Shown here: in pieces, positions 15,119 through 23,718 of the stretch
Layout of the letters: each line of letters opens with the position of its first letter
Position numbering within the stretch: position 1 is the stretch's first letter
DNA from: [Haemophilus] felis
GTDB taxonomy: Bacteria; Pseudomonadota; Gammaproteobacteria; Enterobacterales; Pasteurellaceae
Reading direction: 5' to 3'
Assembly (NCBI GenBank): GCA_002015125.1
Contig: MUYB01000001.1
Location: 62,001-126,000 of the forward strand
DNA: 64,000 bases
The notes under the pieces: model-generated
Seen by the model: only the letters and a program-made list of their open reading frames with translations
Told to the model about the DNA's origin: nothing
Databases searched by the model: none
Made by a program: the position numbers and the translations under genes

Positions 15119-17986
15119 TTATAAATTTTCAATCGCCAAATATTGCTGTTTGAGTTTGTCTAACCCTTCAGCGTATTCTGCCATTTTGGCACGCTCTTTG
15201 TCGATCACCGCGGGTGGGGCTTTGGCAACAAAGGCTTCGTTGGCGAGTTTGTTTTCAATACGTTGGATTTCGCCTTGGTATTTTTCAATCTCTTTATTCA
15301 AACGAGCCAGTTCTGCGTCTTTGTTGATGAAACCTGCCATTGGCACGAGCACTTCGGCGTTGCCCACTAATTTCGCTACGGAAAGTGGGGCGGTGGCGCC
15401 AGCGTCGAGTGCGTTCACGCTGTCGAGCTTCGCCATTGCCTGCAACAAGCGGTGGTTTTCTGCCAAGATGTTGCGATCTGCGTCGGTGATGTTACGAACG
15501 AGTAAATCTAGCGGTTTGCTTGGGGCAATGTTGCTTTCGGCACGAATGTTACGCACGGCGACGATGATTTCTTTCAACCATTCGATTTGTGCCACCGCTT
15601 CATCGTCCACAAGGCTTTCGTCAAATTGTGGGAACGGTTGCAACATAATGGTGTCGCCTTCCACGCCTGCAAAGCCTTTCACTTTCTGCCAAATTTCTTC
15701 GGTGATAAATGGAATCACTGGATGAGCCAAACGCAATAATTTCTCCAATACGTTCACCAGCGTGAAGCAAGCCCCCCGTTTTTGGGCGTCGGTGCCGTTG
15801 GCAAAGACAGGTTTGGTTAGCTCTAAATACCAGTCGCAGAATTGGTTCCACGTGAACTCATAAAGTGTATTCGCTGCTAAGTCGAAGCGGTATTGTGAAA
15901 GTGCGGTGCGGAACGTTTGCACCGCTTGGTTAAACTCTGCTTGAATCCAACGATCCGCCAAGCTGAATGCTTTTTCGCCTTCGCCAAGCTGTAAGTTATT
16001 GATATTCATCAGGGTAAAGCGGCTGGCGTTCCACAATTTGTTACAGAAATTGCGGTAGCCTTCCAAACGTTTCATATCCCAGTTAATATCACGTCCATTG
16101 CTGGCAAGAGCGGCGAGCGTGAAACGCAATGCGTCTGTACCGTGTGCGGCAATGCCGTCCGCAAACTCTTTGCGTGTGGCTTTGGCAATTTTTTCTGCTA
16201 ATTGCGGTTGCATCATATTGCCAGTGCGTTTTTCAAGCAGATCTTCAAGACTGATGCCGTCGATCATATCGATCGGATCCAACACGTTACCTTTGGATTT
16301 GGACATTTTCTGCCCGTTTTCATCACGAATTAGCCCCGTCACATACACGGTTTTGAACGGCACTTGCGGTTTGCCATTTTCGTCTTTGATGAAGTGCATC
16401 GTAAACATAATCATACGCGCAACCCAGAAGAAAATGATGTCAAAGCCCGTGATCAACACATCTGTTGGGTGGAACATTTTCAGATCTTTTGTTTGTTCTG
16501 GCCAGCCAAGAGTGGAGAACGTCCACAAGCCAGATGAGAACCACGTATCCAACACGTCTTCATCTTGTTTTAACACTAAATCCGCAGGCAAGTTGTGCTT
16601 CGCACGCACTTCCGCTTCATCACGTGCCACATACACATTGCCTTGCTCGTCATACCACGCTGGAATGCGGTGCCCCCACCAAAGTTGGCGAGAAATACAC
16701 CAATCTTGAATATCACGCATCCAAGAGAAGTAGAGATTTTCATATTGTTTCGGCACAAATTGGATTTCGCCGTCTTCCACCGCTTTTACCGCCACTTCCG
16801 CCAGCGGTTTCACGCTCACATACCATTGGTCGGTCAGCATTGGTTCGATTGGCACGCCACCACGATCGCCGTAAGGCACTTTCAAATCGTGCGGTTTAAT
16901 TTCGTCTAACAAGCCAAGGGCTTCAAAATCTGCCACAATTTTCTTGCGAGCGGCGAAACGCTCTAAGCCTTGATAATCCGCTGGAATAAGTGCGGTGTAA
17001 TTCTCAAGAATTTTACCGTCTGAACCGACGATTTCCGCTTCCGCACGAATATCGGCGTTCAAGGTCATCACATTGACCATTGGCAACTGGTGACGCTTGC
17101 CCACTTCGTAGTCGTTGAAATCGTGGGCTGGAGTAATTTTGACCACACCCGTACCAAATTCACGATCCACATAATCATCGGCAATAATTGGAATTTCACG
17201 ATTGGCTAACGGCAACACCACGGTTTTGCCGATAAGTGATTGATAACGTTCATCTTCAGGATGAACCGCCACCGCCGTATCGCCCAACATTGTTTCAGGA
17301 CGCGTGGTTGCCACCACTAAATAATCCTTGTCGTCTGCGGTTTTCGCCCCATTTGCCAACGGATAGCGGAAATGCCAAAGTGAACCTTTGCTCTCTTTGT
17401 TTTCCACCTCCAAATCAGAGATCGCAGTGTGAAGTTTTGGATCCCAGTTCACAAGGCGTTTGCCACGATAAATCAAGCCTTCTTCGTGCAAACGCACAAA
17501 CACTTCTTTCACCGCATTGGACAAGCCTTCGTCCATTGTGAAACGCTCACGATCCCAGTCAATTGAGTTGCCCAAACGGCGAATTTGTTGGCTGATCGTA
17601 CCGCCTGAATAGGCTTTCCAGTCCCAAATTTTTTCGATGAACGCTTCACGCCCGTAATCGTGGCGAGTTTTGCCTTCTTCCGCGGCGATTTTACGCTCCA
17701 CCACCATTTGGGTCGCAATCCCAGCGTGGTCAGTCCCTGCCTGCCACAAAGTGTTGTTGCCCTCCATACGGTTAAAACGGATCAGCGTGTCCATTAAAGT
17801 TTGCTGGAATGCGTGCCCCATATGCAATGACCCCGTCACATTCGGCGGTGGAATTGCGATACAGTAACTTGGTTTGGTGGTATCTTCAGACGGTTTAAAA
17901 TAACCGCTCTCTTCCCAGTGTTTATACAGGGCTTGCTCTACTGCTGACGCATCAAAACGGTCAGCCATTTCAAAGATTTTTGTCAT
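15119..17986 (-). CDS. valS: Valyl-tRNA synthetase
   Basis: This class I aminoacyl-tRNA synthetase charges tRNA-Val and edits Thr. The 955-residue protein has the HIGH-type motif in [15 protein letters not shown] (about 46-60), the CP1 editing domain ([19 protein letters not shown]), KMSKSKGN, a DALRF helix and a C-terminal coiled-coil arm (about 885-955). An alternative start at M7 (17968) is possible. The gene contains two AAGTGCGGT uptake words (15899 and 16988) and no GGCGCTA heptamer, and looks more GC-rich than its neighbours, a contrast discussed in the findings. holC, its usual upstream neighbour, is 6.5 kb away because of the accessory block. Confidence 0.97.
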   Translation of the reverse strand: MTKIFEMADRFDASAVEQALYKHWEESGYFKPSEDTTKPSYCIAIPPPNVTGSLHMGHAFQQTLMDTLIRFNRMEGNNTLWQAGTDHAGIATQMVVERKIAAEEGKTRHDYGREAFIEKIWDWKAYSGGTISQQIRRLGNSIDWDRERFTMDEGLSNAVKEVFVRLHEEGLIYRGKRLVNWDPKLHTAISDLEVENKESKGSLWHFRYPLANGAKTADDKDYLVVATTRPETMLGDTAVAVHPEDERYQSLIGKTVVLPLANREIPIIADDYVDREFGTGVVKITPAHDFNDYEVGKRHQLPMVNVMTLNADIRAEAEIVGSDGKILENYTALIPADYQGLERFAARKKIVADFEALGLLDEIKPHDLKVPYGDRGGVPIEPMLTDQWYVSVKPLAEVAVKAVEDGEIQFVPKQYENLYFSWMRDIQDWCISRQLWWGHRIPAWYDEQGNVYVARDEAEVRAKHNLPADLVLKQDEDVLDTWFSSGLWTFSTLGWPEQTKDLKMFHPTDVLITGFDIIFFWVARMIMFTMHFIKDENGKPQVPFKTVYVTGLIRDENGQKMSKSKGNVLDPIDMIDGISLEDLLEKRTGNMMQPQLAEKIAKATRKEFADGIAAHGTDALRFTLAALASNGRDINWDMKRLEGYRNFCNKLWNASRFTLMNINNLQLGEGEKAFSLADRWIQAEFNQAVQTFRTALSQYRFDLAANTLYEFTWNQFCDWYLELTKPVFANGTDAQKRGACFTLVNVLEKLLRLAHPVIPFITEEIWQKVKGFAGVEGDTIMLQPFPQFDESLVDDEAVAQIEWLKEIIVAVRNIRAESNIAPSKPLDLLVRNITDADRNILAENHRLLQAMAKLDSVNALDAGATAPLSVAKLVGNAEVLVPMAGFINKDAELARLNKEIEKYQGEIQRIENKLANEAFVAKAPPAVIDKERAKMAEYAEGLDKLKQQYLAIENL

Positions 17987-18085
17987 TGGTCTTTCTCTTT
18001 ATTCACATTTAATCTGCTAATAGCGTAAATTTTAAATTCAGTAATTCCACTAAAATATTTTCACACCAATATGGTAATTGGTTAT

Positions 18086-18169
18086 TTATTTTCGCCGTAT
18101 TTTATAAAAGGTAAATTTCCCTGCACCATTGGTACCACAATAAAAAATCGCGATAGGTTTACTAGGCAT
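18086..18169 (-). pseudogene. Truncated zeta-toxin-like P-loop kinase remnant
   Basis: Only 27 codons remain. From an ATG at 18169 the frame reads MPSKPIAIFYCGTNGAGKFT and stops at 18086. The GxNGAGK loop matches the Walker A of zeta-toxin/UDP-GlcNAc kinase-like proteins, but the next residue is Phe where Ser or Thr is required, and the rest of the kinase is missing. The ATG overlaps the stop of the small gene upstream (18162-18329), as in a toxin translated after its antitoxin. Family assignment is from the short motif and the context. Confidence 0.6.
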
Positions 18170-18329
18170 ATTCAATCACTTTAACGCTTCCATCAGGATA
18201 ATGCTCGATTAAATCGCCATTTTCTTGACGATACGTCAACACCTCGTGCTTTTTCTTTTCATTCATCCAAGCGGTGAATAAAACGTCTAATTCACGCTGT
18301 TTCTTCAAAATTTCTTCACGTTTGGTCAT
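18162..18329 (-). CDS. 55-residue protein, possible orphan antitoxin of the truncated kinase
   Basis: This small frame begins MTKREEILKKQRELDVLFTA and ends DGSVKVIEYA. It is highly charged, with a helical N-terminal half and a beta-like C-terminal half (LTYRQENGDLIEHYPDGSVKVIE). It has an AAGGGA ribosome-binding site, lies 8 bp after the gene above, and its end overlaps the ATG of the P-loop remnant, so I infer it was the partner of that kinase. Its function is not demonstrated. Confidence 0.65.
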   Translation of the reverse strand: MTKREEILKKQRELDVLFTAWMNEKKKHEVLTYRQENGDLIEHYPDGSVKVIEYA

Positions 18330-18337
18330 TTTTTCCC

Positions 18338-18562
18338 TTAACTAAGCGCCATTGAGCGTTTTTCTGCAATGAGCTGATCAATATCATCAAATGCATTTTG
18401 CAATCGTTCAATATGATAAATTTCATACATATCATAAATAAATTGCGTTAAATTTAAGTTATCCCATTGTTGTAATATTTTATTCGCTGATATTTTCTTA
18501 TGTTCAGCATAGCGTTCTAATAGATAAATAAAAAAGAGAGTTTCTTTAGTCAATGTTATCAC
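18338..18562 (-). CDS. Small DUF3791-like protein
   Basis: A 74-residue protein: TKETLFFIYLLERYAEHKKISANKILQQW ... YDMYEIYHIERLQNAFDDID. The pattern of an amphipathic helix, 'AEHKxISANK', and 'YxMYEIYHxE ... DDID' resembles the DUF3791 family as I remember it, which is often encoded beside DUF3990 proteins. It overlaps the 3' end of the gene upstream by 17 bp, so the two are coupled. No known biochemical role. It may be the antidote or an accessory protein of the DUF3990 product. Confidence 0.6.
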   Translation of the reverse strand: MITLTKETLFFIYLLERYAEHKKISANKILQQWDNLNLTQFIYDMYEIYHIERLQNAFDDIDQLIAEKRSMALS

Positions 18563-18797
18563 TCCTAATATAAGCGGAATTACGTGGATTTCCTGTTATT
18601 TTTTCATTTTCCCACAAATCAAATAAAATATAAGGGCTAACTTTATATAATTCTAAATCAGGATCAATGAGCATTTTATAGGTTTCTGATTGAATAAAGG
18701 CATTTATTGCCTCTAATTCGGTGAAGCCATATTTATCAATAATTAATTGCCCTACTTGTCTATCAAAAAAATCTAATGTGCGAGCTGAAACGTTCAT
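18546..18797 (-). CDS. Small unknown protein coupled to the DUF3990-like gene
   Basis: An 83-residue protein with no recognisable catalytic motif: VGQLIIDKYGFTELEAINAFIQSETYKMLIDPDLELYKVSPYILFDLWENEKITGNPRNSAYIR. Mostly alpha-helical by composition. Its ATG lies 2 bp after the DUF3990-like stop and its end overlaps the next gene, placing it in the middle of a three-gene coupled set. I infer it is a partner, possibly a neutralising protein, of the DUF3990-like product. Confidence 0.6.
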   Translation of the reverse strand: MNVSARTLDFFDRQVGQLIIDKYGFTELEAINAFIQSETYKMLIDPDLELYKVSPYILFDLWENEKITGNPRNSAYIRSDNID

Positions 18798-18799
18798 TT

Positions 18800-19273
18800 T
18801 TATTCGCTCCGTAAAAAGGATAGATAAGTTAATGCGTTTTCCGTTAAAAAAGCATATTGATCCGTTAAATTTTGCGGCAATAAACGGACAATAGCTTCCT
18901 CTTTTGTATATTTTCCATCCATATAATCATCAATCACAGGTAAAGTTGCATCATCGGCAACAGGTCCAATAACGAGATCATATTGTTGTGGCATCGGTAG
19001 CATTTTTCGATTCGCCACCACAAACTCAAGCCAATCTTCGTCAGCAGCGTTGAAATGCAATACAGAAAGTTCGGTAAAAATCTTTTTATCCAATAAATAG
19101 CAATTCACTGTGGCTGAACCTTGCTGTCTTCTTTTGGTGACCACGTGCGACCAGCGTTGTGCTTGCTGAATGTTCGATGTCAAATAGAAACCGCCACCAA
19201 AATCTAACGCTCTTAGATTCTGGCGAATTTTAGGCTGTTTAATTTCTTCATTACTGCCATGATAAAGTTGCAA
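18800..19273 (-). CDS. DUF3990-like protein, putative ADP-ribosyltransferase fold
   Basis: The 157-residue protein begins MQLYHGSNEEIKQPKI and has LDFGGGFYLTSNIQQAQRWS (about 24-43). 'LYHGS' plus 'GFYLTxNxxQAxxWA' is the H-Y pattern of diphtheria-toxin-like ADP-ribosyltransferases, and DUF3990 belongs to that fold superfamily as I recall. A later acidic segment (DEDWLEFVVANRK, about 98-110) could supply the catalytic Glu. It lies 12 bp after fic and 2 bp before the next gene. Likely a toxin or effector enzyme with its partners encoded downstream; target unknown. Confidence 0.65.
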   Translation of the reverse strand: MQLYHGSNEEIKQPKIRQNLRALDFGGGFYLTSNIQQAQRWSHVVTKRRQQGSATVNCYLLDKKIFTELSVLHFNAADEDWLEFVVANRKMLPMPQQYDLVIGPVADDATLPVIDDYMDGKYTKEEAIVRLLPQNLTDQYAFLTENALTYLSFLRSE

Positions 19274-19285
19274 AATACCACATCC

Positions 19286-20041
19286 TTAATTTTTTGTTTG
19301 AGTACCTAAAAGGATTGCCAAATATCGCTCTAACTCTTTCAATTCATAATCCGCAATTAAATTTAATAATGGCTGAATATCTTGTCCATTTTTATGGTAT
19401 TCATCGAAGCATTGATAATATTTCCCTCGATCAGTGAATTTAATATCCACTGGCAAATAGCCTTGTTTTAATAATTCAAAATTAAGTAATAAACGCCCTG
19501 TTCGACAATTGCCATCAATAAAAAGGTGAATATTTTCAAATGCCAAATGCAACCAACTAATCGCTTCAAGTGGGTGGTAAGCGGTTAATTTTTGCTGATA
19601 ATTTGCAATTAAGCTCGCCATTTCTTCTGCGATTAAATAAGGTACAGTAGGTTCATTTTCAGCACCTAAAATTCGCACTGGAATTTTGCGATAAACACCC
19701 CGATTTTGTGCATCATTCATTAAAACGAGCGAATGAATATCTTTAATGGTTCGCTCGCTTAATATTTCATTATTCGCCACTAATTCATAAATATAATGAA
19801 AGGCATCTTTAAAGCCGATAATATCTAAATGCTCTTGAATCGGCTTTTCGGCTATGGTGACGCCTTCTTTTAGAATCAGCGCGGTTTCACGCAAGGTAAT
19901 AGTATTGCCTTCAATCGCATTGGAATTATAGCTACTTTCAATAACAAACTCTTCACGCAACCTTTTGACTTCTGATATCGAAAGTGGGCGAAGCAGGCTA
20001 ATTTGTTGTTTTAATTGATCGATTTTCGCTAATTTATTCAT
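19286..20041 (-). CDS. Fic-domain protein with altered Fic loop (HLFIDGNCRTGR)
   Basis: Fic enzymes usually transfer AMP from ATP to target proteins. This 251-residue protein shows the N-terminal inhibitory motif SSYNSNAIEGN (S-x-x-x-E-G/N type) ahead of the Fic core. The core is HLFIDGNCRTGR, where the consensus is HxFx(D/E)GN(G/K)RxxR. The Gly/Lys position is Cys (codon TGT, one base from GGT). His, Phe, Asp, both Args and Asn are kept. I start it at the ATG at 20041; a longer reading from 20125 would overlap the upstream gene by 62 bp. It lies 22 bp after the SEC-C gene and 12 bp before the DUF3990-like gene. Confidence 0.85.
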   Translation of the reverse strand: MNKLAKIDQLKQQISLLRPLSISEVKRLREEFVIESSYNSNAIEGNTITLRETALILKEGVTIAEKPIQEHLDIIGFKDAFHYIYELVANNEILSERTIKDIHSLVLMNDAQNRGVYRKIPVRILGAENEPTVPYLIAEEMASLIANYQQKLTAYHPLEAISWLHLAFENIHLFIDGNCRTGRLLLNFELLKQGYLPVDIKFTDRGKYYQCFDEYHKNGQDIQPLLNLIADYELKELERYLAILLGTQTKN

Positions 20042-20063
20042 TGTGCTATTTCTGTTCGCTATT

Positions 20064-20744
20064 TTAATGGGATCTACCACAACATTTTTTATATTTTTTA
20101 CCGCTTCCACAAAGGCAAGGATCATTTACACCTATTTTCTTCCCTTCTCGAACATAGGTTTGATTGCTCAAAGGTAAATAAATTTCTTCACGAATATACT
20201 TATAAATTCTTGCAACGGCAATTTCTATCCTTCTCGCTTTTTCTACTTCTTTTTCATAAGAGAAAGGGACATCAAGTTCATTTTCTTCTTCATTGTATTG
20301 TTTTAATAAATCTAACTCTGGTTGAATAATGTCAGGCAAACGATTGATGCCTAAAAACTCTAAACCTTGGAGATACACTATTAGCCAATCACTATATACG
20401 GCAACTATTTCTCCATTTTCTAACTCTATTTCTTCAAAAGCAGCTGTAAATGCTTCCCCTGAACTTTTGAGAATAGTACTAACAAAATTATGACAGCGAA
20501 AAAGATAATCCATATAACGAGAAACTTCTTCTTTGCTATCCCAATTAGGTTGATTAGCCCCCCATATTCTTGGAAGCCACTGACTGGGCTGAATCGGTGT
20601 TGGAGAGCATAAAATTGCCGTAAGAAACGCATCCATTTCAATAAAATTGGTAATCGATAAGTCATCATCATTGGCATATTTCAAAATTAACTGATCAAAT
20701 TCTTCAATTTCGTCATCGGTCAACGGTTTAAATAAATTATTCAT
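20064..20744 (-). CDS. UPF0149 (YecA-like) protein with C-terminal SEC-C zinc motif
   Basis: This 226-residue protein combines an UPF0149-type N-terminal domain ([14 protein letters not shown] ... [32 protein letters not shown]) with a C-terminal SEC-C motif ([17 protein letters not shown], about 208-224) whose three Cys and CC pair bind zinc, as at the end of SecA. YecA-family proteins are small ribosome- or SecA-related accessory proteins; the exact role is unknown. It is the first gene of the minus-strand accessory set. The IS1016-type element sits 14 bp upstream of its ATG and may have separated it from its original promoter. Confidence 0.8.
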   Translation of the reverse strand: MNNLFKPLTDDEIEEFDQLILKYANDDDLSITNFIEMDAFLTAILCSPTPIQPSQWLPRIWGANQPNWDSKEEVSRYMDYLFRCHNFVSTILKSSGEAFTAAFEEIELENGEIVAVYSDWLIVYLQGLEFLGINRLPDIIQPELDLLKQYNEEENELDVPFSYEKEVEKARRIEIAVARIYKYIREEIYLPLSNQTYVREGKKIGVNDPCLCGSGKKYKKCCGRSH

Positions 20745-20758
20745 TTATATTTCCTATG

Positions 20759-21476
20759 GGGCTGTCCTAGATAACTAACTCAAACTCCCTTTAACTAATT
20801 GTTTTAAAATGGAAATTTGAGATTTTAAGTTACTGTGATTAAAACGCCATTCGCATTCCTTCAAATACAGCTCAAAATGGGCTTTGGGAATACCATTAAA
20901 TTTGCGTAAATGGCGTTTTGCTTGATTCCAAAAATTCTCAATTCCGTTAATGTGATTTTGTTTTTCTGCAAAGTGTGTGCTGTGGTTGATACGAAAATGG
21001 TTAAATTCACTCACATCAAGCACATCATAGCTTCGGTAGAAATCCGTGTAAACAATGCTATCTGGTTTAACTTGCTCTCGAATTATCGGTAACAAAGTCG
21101 TGGATTGCGTGTTTGGTACAGCAACGGTGCAAACCTTACCATTGCGTTTCAACAGCCCGAATACCGCAGTTTTACCCGCCGCACCACGTCCACGCTTACC
21201 TTTTCGTGTACCACCAAAATAGCTTTCGTCGGCTTCTACTTCCCCATCAAACATCTCTAAATGTGGGCTGTTTTGATAGATGAGTAATCGCAAGCGATGA
21301 AAATAGTAAGCGACAGTCGTTTTGTTTACATTCACTAGCTCAGCCGCTGTTCTCGCAGTAACTCCTGCAACAAACAGCTCAATAAGTTTATTTTGTTTAT
21401 GCTGACTTAAACGACTTTTTCTCATTCAACTATCTTAACCTAAATCGAGTTTTTTGTCGTTATCTAGGACAGCCCC
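20759..21476. mobile_element. Intact IS1595-family element, IS1016-type, 718 bp
   Basis: Perfect 18-bp terminal inverted repeats (GGGGCTGTCCTAGATAAC at 20759-20776; complement at 21459-21476) enclose one transposase gene. The element is flanked by an exact 8-bp direct repeat, TTTCCTAT (20751-20758 and 21477-21484), the target duplication length known for the family. Both ends and the gene appear intact, so the insertion is probably recent. Confidence 0.95.
20775..21425 (-). CDS. IS1016-type (IS1595 family) transposase
   Basis: A 216-residue DDE-type transposase: N-terminal helix-turn-helix (VTARTAAELVNVNKTTVAYYFHRLR, about 18-42), then GEVEADESYFGGTRKGKRGRGAAGKTAVFGLLKR (about 61-94, first Asp), VYTDFYRSYD (second Asp) and INGIENFWNQAKRHLRKFNGIP, in which Asn/Glu follow the IS1595-family ISXO2-like plan. 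No frameshift or stop was seen. Its stop codon lies just inside the left terminal repeat. Confidence 0.93.
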   Translation of the reverse strand: MRKSRLSQHKQNKLIELFVAGVTARTAAELVNVNKTTVAYYFHRLRLLIYQNSPHLEMFDGEVEADESYFGGTRKGKRGRGAAGKTAVFGLLKRNGKVCTVAVPNTQSTTLLPIIREQVKPDSIVYTDFYRSYDVLDVSEFNHFRINHSTHFAEKQNHINGIENFWNQAKRHLRKFNGIPKAHFELYLKECEWRFNHSNLKSQISILKQLVKGSLS

Positions 21477-21517
21477 TTTCCTATTGTTAATTTTTATTCT
21501 AGAAAAGACTGTAGTTC

Positions 21518-21541
21518 AAATAAACATTTATATGTTTATTT
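21518..21541. terminator. AT-rich hairpin after the ADP-ribosylglycohydrolase fragment
   Basis: AAATAAACAT-TTAT-ATGTTTATTT, a 10-bp perfect stem located just past the stop codon (21557) of the split glycohydrolase gene. It could be that gene's old terminator. Confidence 0.4.
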
Positions 21542-21556
21542 AACCCCAGTGCTTGA

Positions 21557-21646
21557 CTAAATCAACCCAAGAATGTCTAACATTTCATCAGGCAAATAGG
21601 CTTTTGCTTGTTGTTTGAAAGTCTCTGGCACGCCGTAATTTGGCAA
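21557..21646 (-). pseudogene. C-terminal fragment of an ADP-ribosylglycohydrolase
   Basis: The minus strand reads LPNYGVPETFKQQAKAYLPDEMLDILGLI then a stop at 21557. This matches the usual C-terminus of DraG/ADP-ribosylglycohydrolase family proteins (GVPxxxxxxAxxYLPxxM). Its upstream continuation is found 2.1 kb away at 23719-23878, on the far side of the DMT-pdxS-pdxT segment. The shared Leu-Pro at the junction suggests that the insertion split a single gene. Confidence 0.65.
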
Positions 21647-22184
21647 AAGGATTAGCATTTTTGCCTATCTTGGGGCGATTATGAGCGCTTGTGGACTATA
21701 TTTTTTATCAAACTCCGATGTGGGATTTGGACTTGGCGAGCTACTTTCAGTAATCTGTGCTTTGGCGTATAGTTTTCACATAATCTTAACCGGCGAGTTT
21801 GCCAGACGCTGCGAAATTTACAGCTTTGTCTGTGCTCAGTTCTTTGCTGTGGCGGTGCTTTGCCTCGTGTGCGCGCTTATTTTTGAGGACGCAGTGAAAT
21901 TTGACCAGCCATTTTTTATCGCAGTAGGCATCACGGCGATATTTGCTACCGTTTTAGCCTTCATCGTCCAGACCATCGCACAAAAATACACCTCAGCGGT
22001 AAAGGCATCTTTGATTTTTACATTTGAACCAGTAAGTGCTGGATTAATCGGCTATTTTCTTGGCGGTGAAATTTTGACGCCGATGCAGATTTTTGGGGCC
22101 TTTGTTATCATCGCTGGGATTTTATTTAGCGAAAGTGGAGCATTTTTCAAAGATAAAATTTTAAGCACTCTTAAAAATAAATGA
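21644..22184 (+). pseudogene. 5'-truncated DMT-family (EamA) transporter
   Basis: The frame is open from about the left junction (KRISIFAYLGAIMSACGLYFL) to a stop at 22184. At least five hydrophobic helices are present. The end reads FTFEPVSAGLIGYFLGGEILTPMQIFGAFVIIAGILFSE, a classical EamA repeat C-terminus. Only about 180 residues remain, where a complete DMT protein has about 290, so the N-terminal repeat is missing. The ATG at 21681 is internal. Codon choice (frequent ATA and AGA, AT-poor in patches) differs from the neighbouring core genes and continues into pdxS. Confidence 0.75.
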
Positions 22185-22218
22185 TATAATTAAAGGAAAA
22201 TTTACGAAAGGAGAAAAT

Positions 22219-23091
22219 ATGAACGAAAGATATGAGTTGAATAAAAATTTAGCACAGATGCTAAAAGGTGGGGTAATAATGGATGTTTCAACGCCAGAAC
22301 AGGCAAAAATAGCCCAAGAGGCTGGGGCTTGTGCGGTAATGGCACTTGAGCGCATACCTGCTGATATCAGAGCAGTGGGCGGTGTAGCCAGAATGAGTGA
22401 TCCTGCTATGATACAAAGCATACAAGAAGTAGTCTCAATCCCCGTGATGGCAAAAGCAAGAATAGGACATTTTGTTGAAGCACAAATTCTAGAAGCCATC
22501 GAGATAGACTATATCGACGAGTCAGAAGTTTTGTCGCCAGCTGATGATAAATTGCATATTAATAAAAGAAAATTTAAAGTCCCCTTTGTTTGCGGCGCAA
22601 AAGATTTAGGCGAGGCCTTAAGACGCATAAACGAAGGTGCCTCAATGATACGAACAAAAGGCGAACCAGGGACAGGCGATATCATACAAGCAGTAAGACA
22701 TATGAGAAAAATGCAAGAAGATATAAGACGCATAACTTCAATGTGTGAAGACGAGCTGTATCACGCCGCTAAAGAGATGCAAGTTCCTTACGAGTTAGTC
22801 TTGTTTGTCCATCAAAACAAAAAACTACCAGTGGTAAATTTTGCAGCTGGCGGGGTGGCGACACCAGCAGACGCAGCCTTAATGATGCAACTTGGAGCCG
22901 AAGGAGTCTTTGTTGGGTCTGGAATATTTAAATCAGGCGATCCTGTAAAACGGGCAAAGGCAATTGTAAAAGCCGTTACAAATTTTAATGACCCAAAAAT
23001 TCTAGCTGAAATTTCAAAAAATCTAGGCGAAGCAATGGTTGGCATCAATGAAAATGAGATACAAATTTTAATGGCAGAAAGAGGCAAGTAG
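22219..23091 (+). CDS. pdxS: Pyridoxal 5'-phosphate synthase lyase subunit PdxS
   Basis: PdxS condenses ribose 5-phosphate, glyceraldehyde 3-phosphate and ammonia from PdxT into PLP. The 290-residue protein is full length. It has the catalytic Lys in [14 protein letters not shown] (about 76-89), [23 protein letters not shown], the second active-site Lys in [13 protein letters not shown] (about 141-153) and the phosphate-binding [31 protein letters not shown] strong AAAGGAGAA ribosome-binding site precedes the ATG. It lies 34 bp after the truncated transporter and overlaps pdxT by one base. Base and codon use look foreign. Confidence 0.95.
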   Translation: MNERYELNKNLAQMLKGGVIMDVSTPEQAKIAQEAGACAVMALERIPADIRAVGGVARMSDPAMIQSIQEVVSIPVMAKARIGHFVEAQILEAIEIDYIDESEVLSPADDKLHINKRKFKVPFVCGAKDLGEALRRINEGASMIRTKGEPGTGDIIQAVRHMRKMQEDIRRITSMCEDELYHAAKEMQVPYELVLFVHQNKKLPVVNFAAGGVATPADAALMMQLGAEGVFVGSGIFKSGDPVKRAKAIVKAVTNFNDPKILAEISKNLGEAMVGINENEIQILMAERGK

Positions 23092-23654
23092 TGAAAATAG
23101 GAGTACTCGCCCTGCAAGGTGCCTTTTTGGAACACAGAAAAATGCTAAAAAAATTAGGCATCGACAGCTTTGAAATACGACAAAACAGAGATATTTTGTG
23201 CGATTTTGACGGCCTGATACTCCCTGGTGGCGAAAGTAGCGTAATGGGCAAACTTTTAAATGAGCTAGGACTGATGCAAATTTTAAAGCAAAAAATAGCA
23301 GACGGTATGCCTGTTTTTGGGACCTGTGCTGGAATGATACTGCTGGCTAAGGAGATAGACAATGACAGGGCTAGGCACCTTGCATTGATGGATATACAAG
23401 TCAAAAGAAACGCTTATGGACGGCAATTAGGTAGCTTTGATGCTAAGGAGAAATTTGCCGATAAAATGGTAGATATGAGATTTATTAGAGCCCCTTATGT
23501 AAGCAAAATACTCTCAAACGAGGTCGAAATTTTATCTGTAGTGGATGAAAAAATAGTAGCCGTAAGGCAAAAAAATATGCTAGCTACAGCCTTTCATCCT
23601 GAGCTTTTGGACGATTTACAGATACATAGATATTTTGTAAAAATGCTAAAATAG
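23091..23654 (+). CDS. pdxT: Pyridoxal 5'-phosphate synthase glutaminase subunit PdxT
   Basis: PdxT is the glutaminase partner that feeds ammonia to PdxS. The 187-residue protein has the GGESS oxyanion/Gly motif (LILPGGESSVMGKLL, about 43-57), the nucleophile Cys in VFGTCAGMILLAK (about 75-87) and the His-Glu pair in ATAFHPELLDD (about 165-175). It starts with GTG, sharing the last base of the pdxS TAG, so translation is coupled. Followed by a strong hairpin. Confidence 0.95.
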   Translation: MKIGVLALQGAFLEHRKMLKKLGIDSFEIRQNRDILCDFDGLILPGGESSVMGKLLNELGLMQILKQKIADGMPVFGTCAGMILLAKEIDNDRARHLALMDIQVKRNAYGRQLGSFDAKEKFADKMVDMRFIRAPYVSKILSNEVEILSVVDEKIVAVRQKNMLATAFHPELLDDLQIHRYFVKMLK

Positions 23655-23681
23655 ACTTTGCTTTTTTGTAAATATTTTATT

Positions 23682-23718
23682 AAATTTTGCAAGAGAGTTT
23701 GATCTCCTTGCAAAATTT
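23682..23718 (+). terminator. Long hairpin after pdxT
   Basis: AAATTTTGCAAG (23682-23693) pairs perfectly with CTTGCAAAATTT (23707-23718), and the stem can extend by GAG/CTC with one bulge. It ends within a few bases of the right junction of the foreign segment. Confidence 0.65.

Noticed and set aside
16098..16709. Long open frames on the plus strand opposite valS
   Set aside because: Composition shadows of the GC-rich valS coding strand; no ribosome-binding site and no recognisable protein features.
20041..20125. Extended start for the Fic protein at 20125
   Set aside because: It would overlap the SEC-C gene by 62 bp; the internal ATG at 20041 gives the usual Fic N-terminus.
23694..23704. 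AGAGTTTGATC, identical to the conserved 5' end of 16S rRNA
   Set aside because: The match stops after these bases, is part of the loop and stem of the pdxT hairpin, and no further rRNA sequence follows.
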